In this document: one piece after another, positions 1 through 8,265 of the stretch
How positions within the stretch are numbered: the stretch's first letter is position 1
How the letters are laid out: each line of letters opens with the position of its first letter
Source of the DNA: Gammaproteobacteria bacterium
GTDB taxonomy: Bacteria > Pseudomonadota > Gammaproteobacteria > Nitrosococcales > Methylophagaceae
DNA length: 20,586 bases
Direction: 5' to 3'
Assembly: GCA_002402245.1 (NCBI GenBank)
Contig: NVVP01000005.1
Location: 12,068 to 32,653, forward strand
Notes under the pieces: model-generated
Told to the model about the DNA's origin: nothing
The model's database searches: none
What the model saw: only the letters and a program-made list of their open reading frames with translations
Made by a program: the position numbers and the translations under genes

Positions 1-1596
1 AGCAGCATGTTGTTTATCCATCGGTCGTTCACGAGGATCTTGAATGCTTAATGCACTAGCAATAATGAGTATTTCAGTTAAGCAATTACGCGTTTGAGCA
101 GATAGCACCATGCGGGCAATACGAGGATCAATAGGTAATTTAGCTAATTGGCGGCCGGCATCGGTTAATTTACGTTGTTTATTAACTGCACCGAGTTCTT
201 CTAATAATCTAAAACCATCATTGATCATCTTATCCGGTGGCGGATTGATAAATGGAAATTTATGAGGCTCACCTAGTCTCAGTGATGCCATTTGTAGAAT
301 CACTGAGGCTAAATTAGTGCGTAAAACTTCTGGATCAGTAAACGCTGGGCGATTGCTAAAGTCATCTTGATCATAAAGACGAATGGCAATACCGGCAGCC
401 ACACGACCACAACGGCCAGAACGTTGGTTAGCGCTCGACTGTGATACTTTTTCTATCGGTAGACGCTGCACCTTATTACGCACACTATAACGGCTGATAC
501 GGGCGAAACCAGGATCAACAACATAGCGAATCCCCGGTACTGTTAGCGACGTTTCTGCAACATTTGTGGCTAGTATAATTCGTCGGTGAGGACCCGTTTT
601 AAATACACGGTTTTGTTCTACGGCTGATTGACGTGCAAGCAAGGGTAGTATTTGTGTATTGGGTGGATGATGTTTACGCAAGGCTTCGGATACATCTCGA
701 ATATCACGTTCACCTGATAAGAAGACTAAAACATCACCTCGACCTTCTTTACACAGTTCATCAACGGCTTCAACAATACCGCGAATCATATCGTAATCAC
801 GTTGCTCGTCATCATCACCAGCAGGTGGTCTGTAACGTAGTTCAACAGGGAAGGTACGTCCAGTAACTTCAATAACAGGCGCATTATTAAAGTGTTCAGA
901 AAAACGTTTTGTATCGATCGTCGCCGAAGTGATAATAACTTTTAAATCAGGGCGTTTGGGTAATAATTGTTTTAAGTAACCGAGTAGAAAGTCGATATTT
1001 AAACTACGCTCATGGGCCTCATCAATAATAATAGTATCGTATTGATTAAGAAATTTATCATTTTGAGTTTCAGCTAATAAAATACCATCAGTCATCAGCT
1101 TGATATAACTTTTGTCCGCTTTGACTTGATCGTGGAAGCGGACTTTATAGCCAACAATATCACCCAGTTCAGACTTTAACTCTTCAGCAATACGGGTGGC
1201 GACAGTACGTGCCGCAATACGGCGAGGTTGGGTATGACCAATTAAGCCCGCAACGCCTCGACCCAATTCAAGACATATCTTGGGTAATTGGGTTGTTTTA
1301 CCTGAGCCTGTTTCACCACTGAGAATAATGACTTGATTGTCTTCAATCGCTTTGCTTATTTCTACTCGGCGATCAATAACGGGTAGTTCATTTTCAAATG
1401 TCGGTATAGGAAGGTTTTTACGACGAAGAGCACATAACTCAACAGACTTAGTGATGGACTGTTCTAAACGGTTAAGTTGATCGGGCTTGATCTCTTCTTG
1501 TTTACCAAGCTGATGTAAGCGTCGGCGTAAAGAATGTTGATCAGCCAGCATAGCCAGTTTTATTTTCTGTTCGAGTTGGGCAAGTGTTTTTTTCAA
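1..1596 (-). CDS. hrpA: ATP-dependent RNA helicase HrpA (partial, N-terminal 532 codons)
   Basis: DEAH-box helicase that unwinds RNA with ATP in the cytoplasm; in E. coli it is linked to mRNA processing and to clearing stalled or collided ribosomes. Translating the minus strand gives an open frame to the window edge with Walker A GETGSGKT at residues 94-101, DEAH at 192-195, the SAT motif at 224-226 and the motif VI type sequence NQRSGRCGR, followed by the family signature ALSIQDPRERPMDKQ right at the edge. E. coli HrpA is about 1300 residues, so roughly 60% of the protein lies beyond position 1. No ATG fits well: the first ATG (1551) would cut off a conserved helical N-terminus, so I place the start at TTG 1594-1596, just inside an in-frame stop at 1624-1626. 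There is no strong Shine-Dalgarno there. It lies 95 bases downstream of the pentapeptide-repeat gene on the same strand and may be read with it or from its own promoter in that AT-rich gap. Identity is certain; the start is not. Confidence 0.95.
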   Translation of the reverse strand, partial: MKKTLAQLEQKIKLAMLADQHSLRRRLHQLGKQEEIKPDQLNRLEQSITKSVELCALRRKNLPIPTFENELPVIDRRVEISKAIEDNQVIILSGETGSGKTTQLPKICLELGRGVAGLIGHTQPRRIAARTVATRIAEELKSELGDIVGYKVRFHDQVKADKSYIKLMTDGILLAETQNDKFLNQYDTIIIDEAHERSLNIDFLLGYLKQLLPKRPDLKVIITSATIDTKRFSEHFNNAPVIEVTGRTFPVELRYRPPAGDDDEQRDYDMIRGIVEAVDELCKEGRGDVLVFLSGERDIRDVSEALRKHHPPNTQILPLLARQSAVEQNRVFKTGPHRRIILATNVAETSLTVPGIRYVVDPGFARISRYSVRNKVQRLPIEKVSQSSANQRSGRCGRVAAGIAIRLYDQDDFSNRPAFTDPEVLRTNLASVILQMASLRLGEPHKFPFINPPPDKMINDGFRLLEELGAVNKQRKLTDAGRQLAKLPIDPRIARMVLSAQTRNCLTEILIIASALSIQDPRERPMDKQHAA

Positions 1597-1691
1597 AATA
1601 GTGCTTGAGGTGAAGGAATAAAGTTAATTAAATAATCTAATGGTTAAATGAAACTGAATTAGGAAAGCTTATATATAGTGAAGGTGTTTTT

Positions 1692-2153
1692 TTAACAGCC
1701 ACTATTATTAATACTGCCATCAGGCATTGTAGTATTGCAAAATTTAACTCCACGTAAAATCGTATCTTTAAATATTGCTCCAGTGAGGTTTGCATCGGTC
1801 AAATCCGCAAAATTTAATTTAGATTCGGTAAAGTTAACTCCCTTTAAATTACTACCCATTAAAAGCGAGTAATCAAGTAATGCTTGCGAAAGGTTAGCAT
1901 TTTCAAAGTTTGAACCCTGGACTCTTGAGCGGGTAAACCAAGCGCCTACTAGTTTGGCATCACTTAAGTTAATACCTTTTAATAAGGCTTCACTTAAATC
2001 AGCGCCAGTGAGGTCTTGGCCATGTAAATCAGCATTTTTTAAATTACAGTGATGACAGATATTGGTTTCACTTAAACGGTCGAGATAAATCTTATCTGCT
2101 GAAAAAGCAATACTTGTCATTAATAAACTGAAGATAATTAATGCAGATTTCAT
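1692..2153 (-). CDS. Exported pentapeptide-repeat protein
   Basis: A 153-residue protein with a clear Sec signal peptide (charged start, hydrophobic core, likely cleavage after SIAFSA at residue 19). The mature part is largely tandem A(D/N)Lxx-type repeats from about residue 37 to 140, which should form a right-handed quadrilateral beta-helix. A CxxC pair (C33, C36) precedes the repeats, and two more cysteines lie in the C-terminal cap, which has the MPDGSINNSGC ending common in this family; these could form disulfides in the periplasm. The molecular function is unknown: the fold is usually a binding or structural scaffold. The start codon follows the nitroreductase stop by two bases, and its ribosome binding site (GGAGAG) lies inside the end of that gene, so translation of the two is probably coupled. 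Confidence 0.85.
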   Translation of the reverse strand: MKSALIIFSLLMTSIAFSADKIYLDRLSETNICHHCNLKNADLHGQDLTGADLSEALLKGINLSDAKLVGAWFTRSRVQGSNFENANLSQALLDYSLLMGSNLKGVNFTESKLNFADLTDANLTGAIFKDTILRGVKFCNTTMPDGSINNSGC

Positions 2154-2155
2154 GG

Positions 2156-2767
2156 TTACTCTCCTGAATTAAGCGGCTGATTCCACTGTGCGCTAAAAAA
2201 ATGGTCAGTCAATGGATGACGTTCTCTTTGTTTAAGTTCTCGCTCTAACTGCTCACCGTTGAGGCTATCAAGAGGAGCTGGGTGACCTATCGCAATCATA
2301 GCCCAACATTCAATCTCATCTGGTAAGGAGAAGGTGAGTCTTAATTTATCACTGTCATAACCGCCCATTTGGTGCGACATTAAGCCGAGTGACGTGGCTT
2401 GTAGACATAAGCTGATACTTGCTGCGCCAGTATCATAACCGACCCAACGATTATCACTACCGTTATGGCTGAGGGTTTTCACTGATGCAGCTAAAATGAG
2501 TAAAGGCGCATGTTGAGCCCATTCTTTATTACCGGGTGAAAGAGTATCTAAGGCTTGTTGCCATGCCGATTTATCTTGTTCTCGGTTCCAAATGATAAAA
2601 CGCCAAGGTTGGTCGCCATAACATGAAGGAGCCCAACGAGCCGCTTCACATAAGGAGACAATATCTTCATTACTAATGAGCATAGAAGGGTCAAAGGCTC
2701 GACCACTCCAACGCTCGGCAATTACTTTTTCTATTTTTTGATCGGTAATGGCTGGTTTTTCAATCAT
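2156..2767 (-). CDS. Nitroreductase family protein (FMN-dependent oxidoreductase)
   Basis: A 203-residue cytoplasmic flavoprotein of the nitroreductase superfamily, which uses NAD(P)H to reduce nitro groups, quinones, flavins or related substrates. Family features visible are RWSGRAFDP near residue 19-26 (phosphate-binding arginine region of FMN), EAARWAPSCYGDQPWRF at 41-57, a central GYDTGAASISLCLQA helix and a C-terminal IAIGHPAP segment. Proteins of this family normally act as homodimers with FMN at the interface. The true substrate cannot be told from sequence. It starts 6 bases after yhbY and ends 2 bases before the pentapeptide-repeat gene, so it is the middle gene of a leftward operon; the link to ribosome assembly is probably positional only. 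Confidence 0.88.
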   Translation of the reverse strand: MIEKPAITDQKIEKVIAERWSGRAFDPSMLISNEDIVSLCEAARWAPSCYGDQPWRFIIWNREQDKSAWQQALDTLSPGNKEWAQHAPLLILAASVKTLSHNGSDNRWVGYDTGAASISLCLQATSLGLMSHQMGGYDSDKLRLTFSLPDEIECWAMIAIGHPAPLDSLNGEQLERELKQRERHPLTDHFFSAQWNQPLNSGE

Positions 2768-2773
2768 ATTGGT

Positions 2774-3070
2774 TTATTTTTTAGGTAGTTGAATGACAGG
2801 TTCTTTAGCTGCGCGATAAAATGCGGCAATATGACCGATGCTCATGATGACATTCGCACTAGATTTAAGCGCAATCTCATCAATCATGGCATTACGTTCT
2901 GCCTTCTCTAAACCTGATACACGCACTTTAATTAGTTCGTGTTGCTCAAGTGTTTTGTCAATTTCAGCAAGAACTGTTTCAGTTAAGCCTTTGTTACCAA
3001 TCATTACGACGGGTTTGAGTGGATGCGCCAATCCTTTTAAATAGCGTTGCTGTACTTTATTAACGGCCAT
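2774..3070 (-). CDS. yhbY: Ribosome assembly RNA-binding protein YhbY (CRM domain)
   Basis: A 98-residue single-domain CRM protein that binds pre-50S ribosomal particles. The whole protein fits the family: RYLKGLAHPLKPVVMIG at the N-terminus, then the GxxG-type loop GNKG (residues 25-28) that contacts RNA, and the KVRVSGLEKAER and IMSIGHIAAFYR segments that form the IF3-C-like fold. In E. coli yhbY lies next to rlmE, a 23S rRNA methyltransferase gene; here it is divergent from rlmKL, another 23S methyltransferase gene, which suits a shared role in large-subunit maturation. It is the first gene of a leftward operon read from the extended -10 promoter just upstream. Confidence 0.95.
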   Translation of the reverse strand: MAVNKVQQRYLKGLAHPLKPVVMIGNKGLTETVLAEIDKTLEQHELIKVRVSGLEKAERNAMIDEIALKSSANVIMSIGHIAAFYRAAKEPVIQLPKK

Positions 3071-3113
3071 GAAGCGTGTTACCTGTTATCGATTAAGGTT
3101 AAAATATGGGGTA

Positions 3114-3122
3114 ATTATATCA
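3114..3122 (-). promoter_or_regulatory. Extended -10 promoter for the yhbY operon
   Basis: On the minus strand these bases read TGATATAAT, a perfect -10 hexamer preceded by the TG of an extended -10 element. No good -35 is present at 16-18 bases, which is typical for extended -10 promoters. Transcription would begin near 3107, giving a leader of about 37 bases before the yhbY ATG. The element lies inside the 70-base gap between yhbY and the chosen rlmKL start, so the two divergent genes share this control region. Inferred from sequence only. Confidence 0.5.
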
Positions 3123-3140
3123 GGATACCTTCACCCCCTC

Positions 3141-5360
3141 ATGACAAAACATAAGTTTACCGTTACCGCTGCACGTGGAATGCTGCCTTTATTAGCCACA
3201 GAGTTGGTTGAAATGGGAATTAAAGATACCAAGCAAGAGCAAGGTAATATCCGTTTTATCGGCACATTGGAAGATGCTTACCGCGTCTGTTTATGGTCTC
3301 GCGTGGCGATTCGGGTATTGATGCCCATTGCCCATTTTACAGCCAAAACAACGGATGAACTATATCAAGGGATTCACGATCTACCTTGGGAAGATCATAT
3401 TGATGCGCAAGATTCGACCATTGCAGTTGATTTTAATAGCTTTCGTTCTAAAATTCATCACACACAATATGGTGCCCAACGTGTAAAAGATGGCATTGTT
3501 GATCGTTTTCGGGAACAGACGAATGAGCGTCCTTCAGTTGACTTACACCAGCCGGATTTACGCATCAATGTTTACCTTAAAAATAACCAAGCTATTGTCA
3601 GTATCGATTTGTCGGGTGAAAGCCTACACAAACGCGGCTACCGAGTTGAAACAACCCAAGCACCTTTAAAAGAACATTTAGCTGCGGCTATATTAATTAC
3701 TGCGCAATGGCCTCGTTTAGCAAAATTAGGCTGGGGATTGATTGATCCAATGTGTGGTTCGGGTACCATTTTAATTGAAGCCGCTATGATGGCCGCCGAT
3801 ATTGCTCCAGGTATGAATCGTGATTATTTTGGCTTCTTATATTGGAAGCAACATGATGAAGATATCTGGAAAGGTTTAAAAGCAGAAGCTGAACGCCGTC
3901 GACATAGTGGTTTGGCCCGCCTACCGATGATTTCAGGTGGCGATATGGATGCACGCGCTGTTGAAGCTGCATCGGCCAATATTGCAGAAATGGGCTTGTC
4001 TGAACGAATTAACATTGAACAACGTGAATTATTGGATTGGCCTTCACAAGCAAGTTCATTACCGACTAGTGGTTTAGTAGTATGTAACCCTCCGTATGGT
4101 GAGCGTATGGGTAATGTATCGGAATTGCATTACCTGTATGAAAGTTTAGGTAATATTGTCAGTGAATCACTGCCTGCATGGCGCACAACCATGATTACTG
4201 ATAATGAAAGTCTGGCTCAATACACCGGTTTAACCGTATTTGATTCGACGCCATTTGATAATGGACCGATTCCTTGTCAGGTTGTATGTTTCCGTGCGCC
4301 TCGTCCAGTATCAAGTCGTGCCCAAGTGAATAATGAAGTGGTTGAGCAACAAGATAGTCTTGTTGTGGAACAGCAAGATAGTGACGTTCAGCCTCAACAA
4401 GACCTTGAATTATCTGAAAATGCAGAAATGTTTGCTAATCGCTTGAAAAAGAATTTAAAGCATTTATCGAAATGGGCTAGAAAAAATAAAATTGAATGTT
4501 ACCGCTTATATGATGCTGATTTGCCAGATTATGCTGTAGCCATTGATCTTTATGGTGAGCATGTACATGTTCAAGAATATGCGCCACCTAAAACGATTGA
4601 TGCAACAAAAGCCATCCAACGTTTGAATGATGTGATGCAAATTATTCCTCAAGTACTTAATGTACCGGCTAATAAAGTAGCGTTGAAATTAAGAAAAAAA
4701 CAACGTGGCACGCAGCAATATGAAGCGCAAGCATCACAAAAACAACGGACTAAAGTCACTGAATCAGGCTTAAGTTTTTGGCTTAATTTGACTGATTATT
4801 TAGATACCGGTCTATTTTTAGACCATCGTATTACTCGTCAAATGATTGCTGAGAAAGCACAGGGACAAGCCTTTCTTAATTTATTCGCCTATACCGGTTC
4901 AGCAACGGTTTATGCCGCAGCAGCTCAGGCTGAGTCAACCACAACCGTTGATATGTCGAATACCTACCTTGAGTGGGCACAAGAGAATATGGCCTTAAAT
5001 GGTTTGACGGCTGAGAAGCATCGATTTATCAGAGCAAACTGTTTGGAGTGGTTAGAAACAGCACAACAAGCACCTGAGAAATATGGGCTTATCTTTTTAG
5101 ATCCGCCTACATTCTCAAACTCGACCCGAATGGAAGGGGTATTTGATATTCAACGTGATCATGTATCACTGATTAAAATGACTGCGGCTTTATTAACTAA
5201 AGGCGGTACATTGTTCTTTTCAACCAATCGACGTGATTTTAAAATGGATAATAAGGCCTTATCAAGCTTAAATATTACTGATATTAGCCATGCTACTTTG
5301 CCGAAGGATTTCGAGCGTAATCCTAAGATTCACTACTGCTGGACTATCAGCAAGGCATAA
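3141..5360 (+). CDS. rlmKL: Bifunctional 23S rRNA methyltransferase RlmKL (m2G2445 / m7G2069)
   Basis: A fused SAM-dependent enzyme that modifies two guanines of 23S rRNA (E. coli numbering): the N-terminal half (RlmL) makes m2G2445 and the C-terminal half (RlmK) makes m7G2069. In order: THUMP RNA-binding domain (about residues 44-155); first methyltransferase with motif I DPMCGSGT from residue 202 and catalytic NPPY at 316-319; a linker with a short internal repeat (400-414); second methyltransferase with FLNLFAYTGSATVYAA near 578 and LDPPTFSNS near 653. I chose the ATG at 3141 (739 residues; E. coli has 702) because MTKHKFTVTAARGM begins the family match. An in-frame ATG 24 codons earlier at 3069 overlaps the start of divergent yhbY and adds residues unlike the family. 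No strong Shine-Dalgarno is seen. A hairpin follows the stop codon. Confidence 0.95.
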   Translation: MTKHKFTVTAARGMLPLLATELVEMGIKDTKQEQGNIRFIGTLEDAYRVCLWSRVAIRVLMPIAHFTAKTTDELYQGIHDLPWEDHIDAQDSTIAVDFNSFRSKIHHTQYGAQRVKDGIVDRFREQTNERPSVDLHQPDLRINVYLKNNQAIVSIDLSGESLHKRGYRVETTQAPLKEHLAAAILITAQWPRLAKLGWGLIDPMCGSGTILIEAAMMAADIAPGMNRDYFGFLYWKQHDEDIWKGLKAEAERRRHSGLARLPMISGGDMDARAVEAASANIAEMGLSERINIEQRELLDWPSQASSLPTSGLVVCNPPYGERMGNVSELHYLYESLGNIVSESLPAWRTTMITDNESLAQYTGLTVFDSTPFDNGPIPCQVVCFRAPRPVSSRAQVNNEVVEQQDSLVVEQQDSDVQPQQDLELSENAEMFANRLKKNLKHLSKWARKNKIECYRLYDADLPDYAVAIDLYGEHVHVQEYAPPKTIDATKAIQRLNDVMQIIPQVLNVPANKVALKLRKKQRGTQQYEAQASQKQRTKVTESGLSFWLNLTDYLDTGLFLDHRITRQMIAEKAQGQAFLNLFAYTGSATVYAAAAQAESTTTVDMSNTYLEWAQENMALNGLTAEKHRFIRANCLEWLETAQQAPEKYGLIFLDPPTFSNSTRMEGVFDIQRDHVSLIKMTAALLTKGGTLFFSTNRRDFKMDNKALSSLNITDISHATLPKDFERNPKIHYCWTISKA
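4338..4382 (+). repeat. 24-base tandem repeat in the RlmKL interdomain linker
   Basis: Two imperfect copies (4338-4358 and 4362-4382) encode the same heptapeptide VVEQQDS, separated by one leucine, at residues 400-406 and 408-414. The DNA copies differ at synonymous positions, so the duplication is not brand new. The surrounding segment is rich in Q, E and D and lies between the RlmL and RlmK halves, where a flexible linker tolerates length change. Confidence 0.8.
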
Positions 5361-5371
5361 AGTTGGAAGTG

Positions 5372-5403
5372 TTCAGCTCCTTACCATCATGTAAGGAGCT
5401 GAA
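5372..5403. terminator. Hairpin between convergent rlmKL and valS, probable bidirectional terminator
   Basis: A perfect 13-bp inverted repeat (5372-5384 pairing with 5391-5403, arm TTCAGCTCCTTAC) with a 6-base loop CATCAT. It starts 12 bases after the rlmKL stop and ends 19 bases before the valS stop, so it can serve both converging transcripts. The stem is long and moderately GC-rich, but the following tracts are only TATTTATT on the rightward side and no clear U run on the leftward side, so it may block transcription or protect 3' ends rather than act as a textbook intrinsic terminator. Confidence 0.7.
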
Positions 5404-5422
5404 TATTTATTGAACTTATTGC

Positions 5423-8176
5423 TTATATAAGTGCTGAACGTTGTTGTTGAAGCTGAACAAGTGATTGTTCAAATTCAGTTAATTTATCACGTTCTTTTTG
5501 AACCACTTCAGCAGGTGCTTTAGCCACATAATTATCGTTACTTAGCTTGCCAGAAGATTGTTTGATAATCTTCTCTAACTTAATGATTTCTTTATCAAGA
5601 CGCTGAACCTCAGCTTCTTTATCAATTAAACCTTCAAGTGGAATTAAGATTTCCATTGTACCGACCATTGCGGTTGATGCGGCTGGAGCTTCACCTTCCA
5701 ATAGCTCAATTTTCTCAAGGTTGGCTAAACGACTTAAGAAGTCATGATTAGCTTCCAAGCGAGCTAGATCTTCAACATTACTATCCTTTAATAAAACAGG
5801 TAGTTGCTTCTTAGGCGGAATATTCATTTGTGAGCGAATAGAACGAATGCCGGTTACAAACTCCATTACCCATTGCATATCAGCAACTGCTTGCGGATCA
5901 ATTTGACTAGGATTAGCAACAGGGAAAGCTTGATTCATAATGGTTGAACCTGTTTTACCTGCAAGCGGTGCAACGGTCTGCCAAATCTCTTCAGTGATAA
6001 ACGGCATAATAGGGTGGGTAAGGCGTAATACGGCTTCTAGCACACGTACTAATGTGCGACGAGTACCGCGTTTGGCTGCTTCAGAAGATTCATCGCTATT
6101 TAGAATAGGTTTAGATAGCTCTAAATACCAATCACAGTAGTTATTCCAAATAAAGTCATAAATACCTTGAGCGGCATGATCAAAACGGTATGATTCAATT
6201 GCTTCAGTGACTTCTTGCTCAGTTGTTTGTAAGCGCGAGATGATCCAACGATCAGCAAGACTTAATTCAACGTCATCATTATCAATACCGGTATCAAAGT
6301 CTTCGGTATTCATTAATACATAACGCGCCGCATTCCATAATTTATTACAGAAGTTACGGTAGCCACCAATACGATTCATATCAAAGTTGATATCACGGCC
6401 CGTGGTGGCAAGTGAGGCAAAGGTAAAGCGCATAGCATCAGTACCGTGAGCTTCAATGCCTTCAGGGAATTCTTTACGGGTGGCTTTTTCGATTTTAGCG
6501 GCTAATTTAGGCTGCATCATGCCAGTAGTACGTTTTTTTACTAATGACTCTAAATCGATACCATCAATAATATCAATTGGATCTAAAACATTACCTTTAG
6601 ACTTGGACATTTTTTGACCAAGCGAATCACGTACTAAGCCATGGATGTAAACCTCTTTAAACGGGACATCATCCATGAACTCCAAGCCCATCATTATCAT
6701 TCTGGCTACCCAGAAAAAGATAATATCGAAACCGGTTACTAATACACTGCTTGGATACCATGTTTTTAATGCTTGCGTATCTTCAGGCCAGCCCAGTGTT
6801 GAAAATGGCCATAGAGCAGAGGAGAACCACGTATCTAATACATCTTCATCTTGGCGTAGAATGATGTCATCAGACAAATTGTTTTCAGACCTGACGGCAG
6901 CTTCATCATGAGCAACATACACATTGCCTTGCTCATCATACCAAGCAGGAATACGGTGTCCCCACCAGATTTGACGTGAAATACACCAGTCTTGGATTCC
7001 ATCCATCCAGTTGTAAAAGGTTTTATCCCAATTACCTGGAACAAATTTAATTTTACCTTGCTGCACTGCTTTTACAGCAGGTCCAGCTAGTTTATCTGCT
7101 TTTACATACCATTGGTCAGTGAGTAACGGCTCGATAACAGCGCCACTACGATCACCGCGAGGCACCATTAAAGTATGCTCTTTAATGCTTTCTAATAAAC
7201 CTAAAGCATCTAAATCTTCGACAATGACTTTACGTGCATCATAACGATCTAAGCCGCGGTACTTCTCTGGAGCTTCATCATTAATAGCAGCATCAAGCGT
7301 TAAGATATTAATCTTCTCAAGATTATGACGTTGACCCATTTCAGCATCATTAAAATCATGAGCGGGGGTTATTTTTACACAACCAGTACCAAATTCAGGA
7401 TCAACATAATCATCGGCAATAATAGGGATTTCACGGCCTACTAAAGGCAGAGTAATTGTTTTACCAATGAGGTGCTTATAACGTTCATCATCAGGGTGAA
7501 CGGCCACGGCACTATCACCTAGCATTGTTTCTGGACGGGTAGTGGCAACCACTAAATGGCCGCTACCATCTGTAAGTGGATAGCGGAAGAGCCACATATG
7601 ACCGGCTTCTTCTTCAGATAACACTTCGAGATCAGAAACGGCAGTATGCAGTACTGGATCCCAGTTAACTAAGCGTTTACCACGGTAAATCAAACCTTTT
7701 TTATGCAATTTAACGAATACATTTTTAACGGATTCAGATAAACCTTCATCCATGGTGAAGCGTTCACGCTCCCAGTCCATTGATGTACCCATACGACGAA
7801 GCTGGTTAGTTATTTCACCGCCAGATTCTTTTTTCCAATCCCAGATACGGTCAATAAAAGCTTCACGGCCTAAATCATGGCGCGTTTTACCTTCAGCATT
7901 CAATTGGCGTTCAACCACCATCTGAGTAGCAATACCCGCATGGTCTGTACCCGCTTGCCATAAGGTATTATCACCTTTCATGCGGTGATAACGGACAAGG
8001 GTATCCATAATAGTATCTTGGAATGCATGGCCCATATGTAAACGGCCTGTTACATTGGGAGGAGGCAGCATAATGGCGTAAGGCGTACCTTCTCCAGAAG
8101 GTTTGAATTCACCATTCTTTTCCCAAGTCTGGTACCAGTTCTGTTCAATTTCGTTAGGGGTGTATGTTTTTTCCAT
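5423..8176 (-). CDS. valS: Valyl-tRNA synthetase
   Basis: Class I aminoacyl-tRNA synthetase that charges tRNA-Val with valine in the cytoplasm and hydrolyses mischarged Thr-tRNA-Val. The protein has 917 residues (E. coli 951). Visible landmarks: the HIGH-type motif HMGH at 47-50 within PPPNVTGRLHMGH; the connective editing domain with TTRPETMLGDSAVAVHPDD; the DWCISRQIWWGHRIPAW segment; the KMSKS loop at 522-526; the anticodon-binding domain with NKLWNAARYV; and a C-terminal coiled coil starting EAEVQRLDKEIIKLEKII, which binds the tRNA elbow in this family. It stands alone: it converges with rlmKL, and the next gene upstream is divergent. A consensus -10 lies about 38 bases before the ATG. Confidence 0.98.
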   Translation of the reverse strand: MEKTYTPNEIEQNWYQTWEKNGEFKPSGEGTPYAIMLPPPNVTGRLHMGHAFQDTIMDTLVRYHRMKGDNTLWQAGTDHAGIATQMVVERQLNAEGKTRHDLGREAFIDRIWDWKKESGGEITNQLRRMGTSMDWERERFTMDEGLSESVKNVFVKLHKKGLIYRGKRLVNWDPVLHTAVSDLEVLSEEEAGHMWLFRYPLTDGSGHLVVATTRPETMLGDSAVAVHPDDERYKHLIGKTITLPLVGREIPIIADDYVDPEFGTGCVKITPAHDFNDAEMGQRHNLEKINILTLDAAINDEAPEKYRGLDRYDARKVIVEDLDALGLLESIKEHTLMVPRGDRSGAVIEPLLTDQWYVKADKLAGPAVKAVQQGKIKFVPGNWDKTFYNWMDGIQDWCISRQIWWGHRIPAWYDEQGNVYVAHDEAAVRSENNLSDDIILRQDEDVLDTWFSSALWPFSTLGWPEDTQALKTWYPSSVLVTGFDIIFFWVARMIMMGLEFMDDVPFKEVYIHGLVRDSLGQKMSKSKGNVLDPIDIIDGIDLESLVKKRTTGMMQPKLAAKIEKATRKEFPEGIEAHGTDAMRFTFASLATTGRDINFDMNRIGGYRNFCNKLWNAARYVLMNTEDFDTGIDNDDVELSLADRWIISRLQTTEQEVTEAIESYRFDHAAQGIYDFIWNNYCDWYLELSKPILNSDESSEAAKRGTRRTLVRVLEAVLRLTHPIMPFITEEIWQTVAPLAGKTGSTIMNQAFPVANPSQIDPQAVADMQWVMEFVTGIRSIRSQMNIPPKKQLPVLLKDSNVEDLARLEANHDFLSRLANLEKIELLEGEAPAASTAMVGTMEILIPLEGLIDKEAEVQRLDKEIIKLEKIIKQSSGKLSNDNYVAKAPAEVVQKERDKLTEFEQSLVQLQQQRSALI

Positions 8177-8213
8177 GATACTTTATAAGTTGAATTGAAA
8201 AAATAAGACAGGC

Positions 8214-8219
8214 ATTATA
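8214..8219 (-). promoter_or_regulatory. Putative -10 element of the valS promoter
   Basis: The minus strand carries a perfect TATAAT here, 38 bases upstream of the valS ATG. No convincing TTGACA-like -35 is found at 16-18 bases and there is no TG extension, so this rests on the -10 alone. The gap is shared with the divergent GGDEF-EAL gene, for which I found no good promoter. Confidence 0.4.
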
Positions 8220-8265
8220 CCGCTTTGTTAACTTATATGGGCCAGATATTGCCTTGGAAACAATC

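Noticed and set aside
633..866. 77-codon plus-strand frame
   Set aside because: It lies wholly inside hrpA on the other strand, has low-complexity H/R/Y-rich sequence and no family likeness.
3069..3140. Upstream 24-codon extension of rlmKL
   Set aside because: The added residues do not fit the family, the start overlaps divergent yhbY, and the extended -10 of yhbY would lie inside the coding region.
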